Shown in pieces: positions 62,559 to 64,000 of a stretch of 64,000 nt of DNA (its first letter is position 1; each line of letters starts with the position of its first letter). The stretch spans positions 5,394,001-5,458,000 of the forward strand of contig NZ_CP022823.1 of assembly GCF_002269255.1 (NCBI RefSeq). Reading direction: 5' to 3'. A program made the position numbers and the translations under genes. The stretch comes from Klebsiella quasivariicola (GTDB lineage Bacteria; Pseudomonadota; Gammaproteobacteria; Enterobacterales; Enterobacteriaceae). Below the pieces are notes generated by a model, which saw nothing but the letters and a program-made list of their open reading frames with translations, was not told where the DNA came from and searched no databases.

Positions 62559-63484
62559 GTATTCGCATAATCCCGCAAGACGAGCTGGGTTCGAGCGAGA
62601 AACGCACGGCGGAAGCAATTCCGCCGTTACTGTTCCCCAGGCTGAAAAATCTGTACAACCGCCGCGCTGAACGCCTGCGCGAGCTGGCCGCCGATAACCC
62701 GCTGGGCGATTACCTGCGCTTTGCCGCACTGATTGCCCATGCCCAGGAAGTGGTGCTGTACGACCATCCGCTGCAGATGGATCTCACTGCCCGCATTAAA
62801 GCGGCCAGCGAACAGGGTAAACCGCCGCTGGATATCCACGTTCTGCCGCGCGACAAGCACTGGCACAAGCTGCTGCACTCGCTGATTGCCGAGCTGAAGC
62901 CGGAGATGAGCGGCCCGGCGCTGGCGGTCATTGAGAATCTGGAAAAAGCCTCTGAGCAGGAGCTGGAGCAGATGGCCAGCGCGCTGTTTGTTTCCGATTT
63001 CGCCTCCGTCAGTAGCGACAAAGCGCCGTTTATCTGGGCCGCGCTGTCGCTCTACTGGGCGCAGATGGCCAGTCTGATCCCAGGAAAAGCGCGCGCCGAA
63101 TATGGAGAACAACGGCAGTTTTGCCCGGTGTGCGGCTCGATGCCAGTCTCCAGTATCGTGCAGATCGGCACCACTCAGGGGCTGCGCTATCTGCACTGCA
63201 ACCTGTGCGAAACCGAGTGGCACGTGGTGCGCGTCAAGTGCAGTAACTGTGAACAGAGCCGCGACCTGCACTACTGGTCGCTGGACAACGAGCAGGCGGC
63301 GGTGAAAGCCGAAAGCTGTGGCGACTGCGGAACCTACCTGAAGATTATGTATCAGGAGAAGGATCCGAAAGTCGAAGTCGTCGCCGACGATTTGGCATCC
63401 CTGGTGCTCGACGCCCGCATGGAACAGGAAGGCTTCGCCAGAAGCTCGATTAACCCGTTCATGTTCCCTGGCGAAGGGGAGTAA
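62555..63484 (+). CDS. fdhE: formate dehydrogenase accessory protein FdhE
   Basis: This 309-residue cytoplasmic chaperone binds FdoG/FdnG apo-enzyme before twin-arginine export. The C-terminal half has rubredoxin-like C-X2-C pairs (CPVCGSMP, CNLCETEW, CSNCEQS, CGDCGTY) that bind iron; the N-terminal half is helical. Start overlaps the fdoI stop. Last gene of the fdoGHI-fdhE operon. Confidence 0.96.
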   Translation: MSIRIIPQDELGSSEKRTAEAIPPLLFPRLKNLYNRRAERLRELAADNPLGDYLRFAALIAHAQEVVLYDHPLQMDLTARIKAASEQGKPPLDIHVLPRDKHWHKLLHSLIAELKPEMSGPALAVIENLEKASEQELEQMASALFVSDFASVSSDKAPFIWAALSLYWAQMASLIPGKARAEYGEQRQFCPVCGSMPVSSIVQIGTTQGLRYLHCNLCETEWHVVRVKCSNCEQSRDLHYWSLDNEQAAVKAESCGDCGTYLKIMYQEKDPKVEVVADDLASLVLDARMEQEGFARSSINPFMFPGEGE

Positions 63485-63521
63485 GTTCTGCGCTACTATA
63501 ACGGGCGGCTCAGGTCGCCCG

Positions 63522-63896
63522 TTATAATTCATACGGTGTGAGCACGCCGGGAATGCCTGCAAAATCCTTCGTATTCCGTGTAATCAGTTCAAGACGATGA
63601 ACCCGCGCCGTCGCCAGGATAATGGCGTCCGGCAGTTTCATGCGATACTCATGTCGCAGATCGACGCTTCGTTCAGCAATCTCATGCGAAACATCAATGA
63701 TGTTAAAAGAGCTCAAGGCAATCCGCGTACGCTGCTCCTGGTGATACTTTTTGGCGCCAACCATGACCTCCATCCAGGTAATTAAACTAATTGCATTCTG
63801 CGACGGCCAGGACTCTAACGCCTCCTTGGCTTCACGCCGCCCGCTAAATAAATCAATGAGAATATTAGTATCAAATAGCGCGACGCCCTTAACCAT
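63522..63896 (-). CDS. PIN-domain toxin, VapC-like
   Basis: This 124-residue PIN nuclease has acidic catalytic residues in ALFDTNILIDLF (Asp about 9), SLITWMEVMVG (Glu about 42) and MKLPDAIILATA (Asp about 89), plus the late Asp in TRNTKDF. VapC toxins cleave RNA (often initiator tRNA) and are blocked by their antitoxin. ATG 63896 has GAGGAG upstream and overlaps the TAA of the upstream gene (TAATG), the usual coupling in vapBC; GTG 63902 is a less likely start. Downstream of fdhE and convergent with it. Confidence 0.88.
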   Translation of the reverse strand: MVKGVALFDTNILIDLFSGRREAKEALESWPSQNAISLITWMEVMVGAKKYHQEQRTRIALSSFNIIDVSHEIAERSVDLRHEYRMKLPDAIILATARVHRLELITRNTKDFAGIPGVLTPYEL

Positions 63897-64000
63897 TACC
63901 ACTCCTCGCGCAGTTTACGTTGGTATTCAACGCCGTCTTCTTCGCAGCCTTGCCACAGGCCGAGGGCGCCTGAAATGCTCTCTTTAGCCCGATCCTGCTT
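63896..64000 (-). CDS. antitoxin partner of the PIN toxin (C-terminal part, cut by window edge)
   Basis: The minus strand reads through from the right edge to TAA at 63896-63898 and gives 34 residues ending KLRE-EW, with the segment SGALGLWQGCEEDGVEYQRK. The stop overlaps the toxin ATG by one base. This coupling identifies it as the antitoxin of the pair. The N-terminal DNA-binding domain lies outside the window, so the class (AbrB-like VapB, Phd-like or other) cannot be given. Confidence 0.7.
   Translation of the reverse strand, partial: KQDRAKESISGALGLWQGCEEDGVEYQRKLREEW

Overview
The window is chromosomal DNA from an enterobacterium, most likely Klebsiella (K. pneumoniae complex or a close relative). 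The genes argC/argE, ppc, zinT, yijO, fsa-gldA, yijE, metF/metL/metB/metJ, rpmE, priA, cytR, ftsN, hslVU, menA, rraA, pfkA, fieF, cpxPRA, yiiM, sodA, the rha locus and fdhD-fdoGHI-fdhE follow the same order as the E. coli 88-minute region. The proteins are close to, but not identical with, E. coli. The GC-rich coding, the enlarged rhamnose locus and the chromosomal raffinose genes point to Klebsiella. This rests on remembered family sequences and gene order; no database search was possible.

Layout. 1-8 kb: the argC edge, argE, ppc, zinT, an AraC regulator (yijO), then fsa-gldA. 8-16 kb: yijE, then the methionine cluster metF, metL, metB and metJ under MetJ boxes, interrupted by a divergent LysR/carboxymuconolactone-decarboxylase-like pair. 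15.8-24.4 kb: housekeeping genes rpmE, priA, cytR, ftsN, hslVU (with a sigma-32 promoter), menA and rraA. 24.4-30.8 kb: pfkA, fieF, cpxP with its 3'UTR sRNA CpxQ, cpxRA, yiiM and sodA. 31-44.4 kb: a complete rhamnose locus with rhaT, rhaR, rhaS, rhaBAD, a four-gene ABC sugar importer, fucO and rhaM. It carries several copies of a GC-rich, REP-like repeat family. 44.4-49.7 kb: a raffinose/melibiose-type unit of acetyltransferase, RafB-like permease, GH36 alpha-galactosidase and LacI-type repressor. 49.7-51.4 kb: an XRE-cupin regulator divergent from azlCD. 51.4-56.2 kb: a minus-strand, relatively AT-rich operon encoding a divergent 6-phosphofructokinase paralogue, an ascorbate-type (Ula-like) PTS IIB, IIC and IIA, a class II aldolase, a small coiled-coil protein and a P-loop kinase-like protein. 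56.6-63.5 kb: a small DUF1471 secreted protein, then the formate dehydrogenase-O genes, including a selenocysteine UGA codon in fdoG. The right edge holds a VapC-like PIN toxin and the end of its antitoxin.

How the parts work together. The accessory blocks sit mostly where E. coli carries other carbohydrate genes (frv and others), so this is a sugar-uptake variable zone inside a conserved backbone. The rhamnose locus looks self-sufficient: two importers, mutarotase, isomerase, kinase, aldolase and lactaldehyde reductase. The most novel block is the PTS / PfkA-like / aldolase operon. It has the logic of a ketose route (import with phosphorylation, second phosphorylation, aldol cleavage). Its PfkA paralogue lacks residues that are catalytic or bind substrate in PfkA, and no gene of ascorbate catabolism is present.
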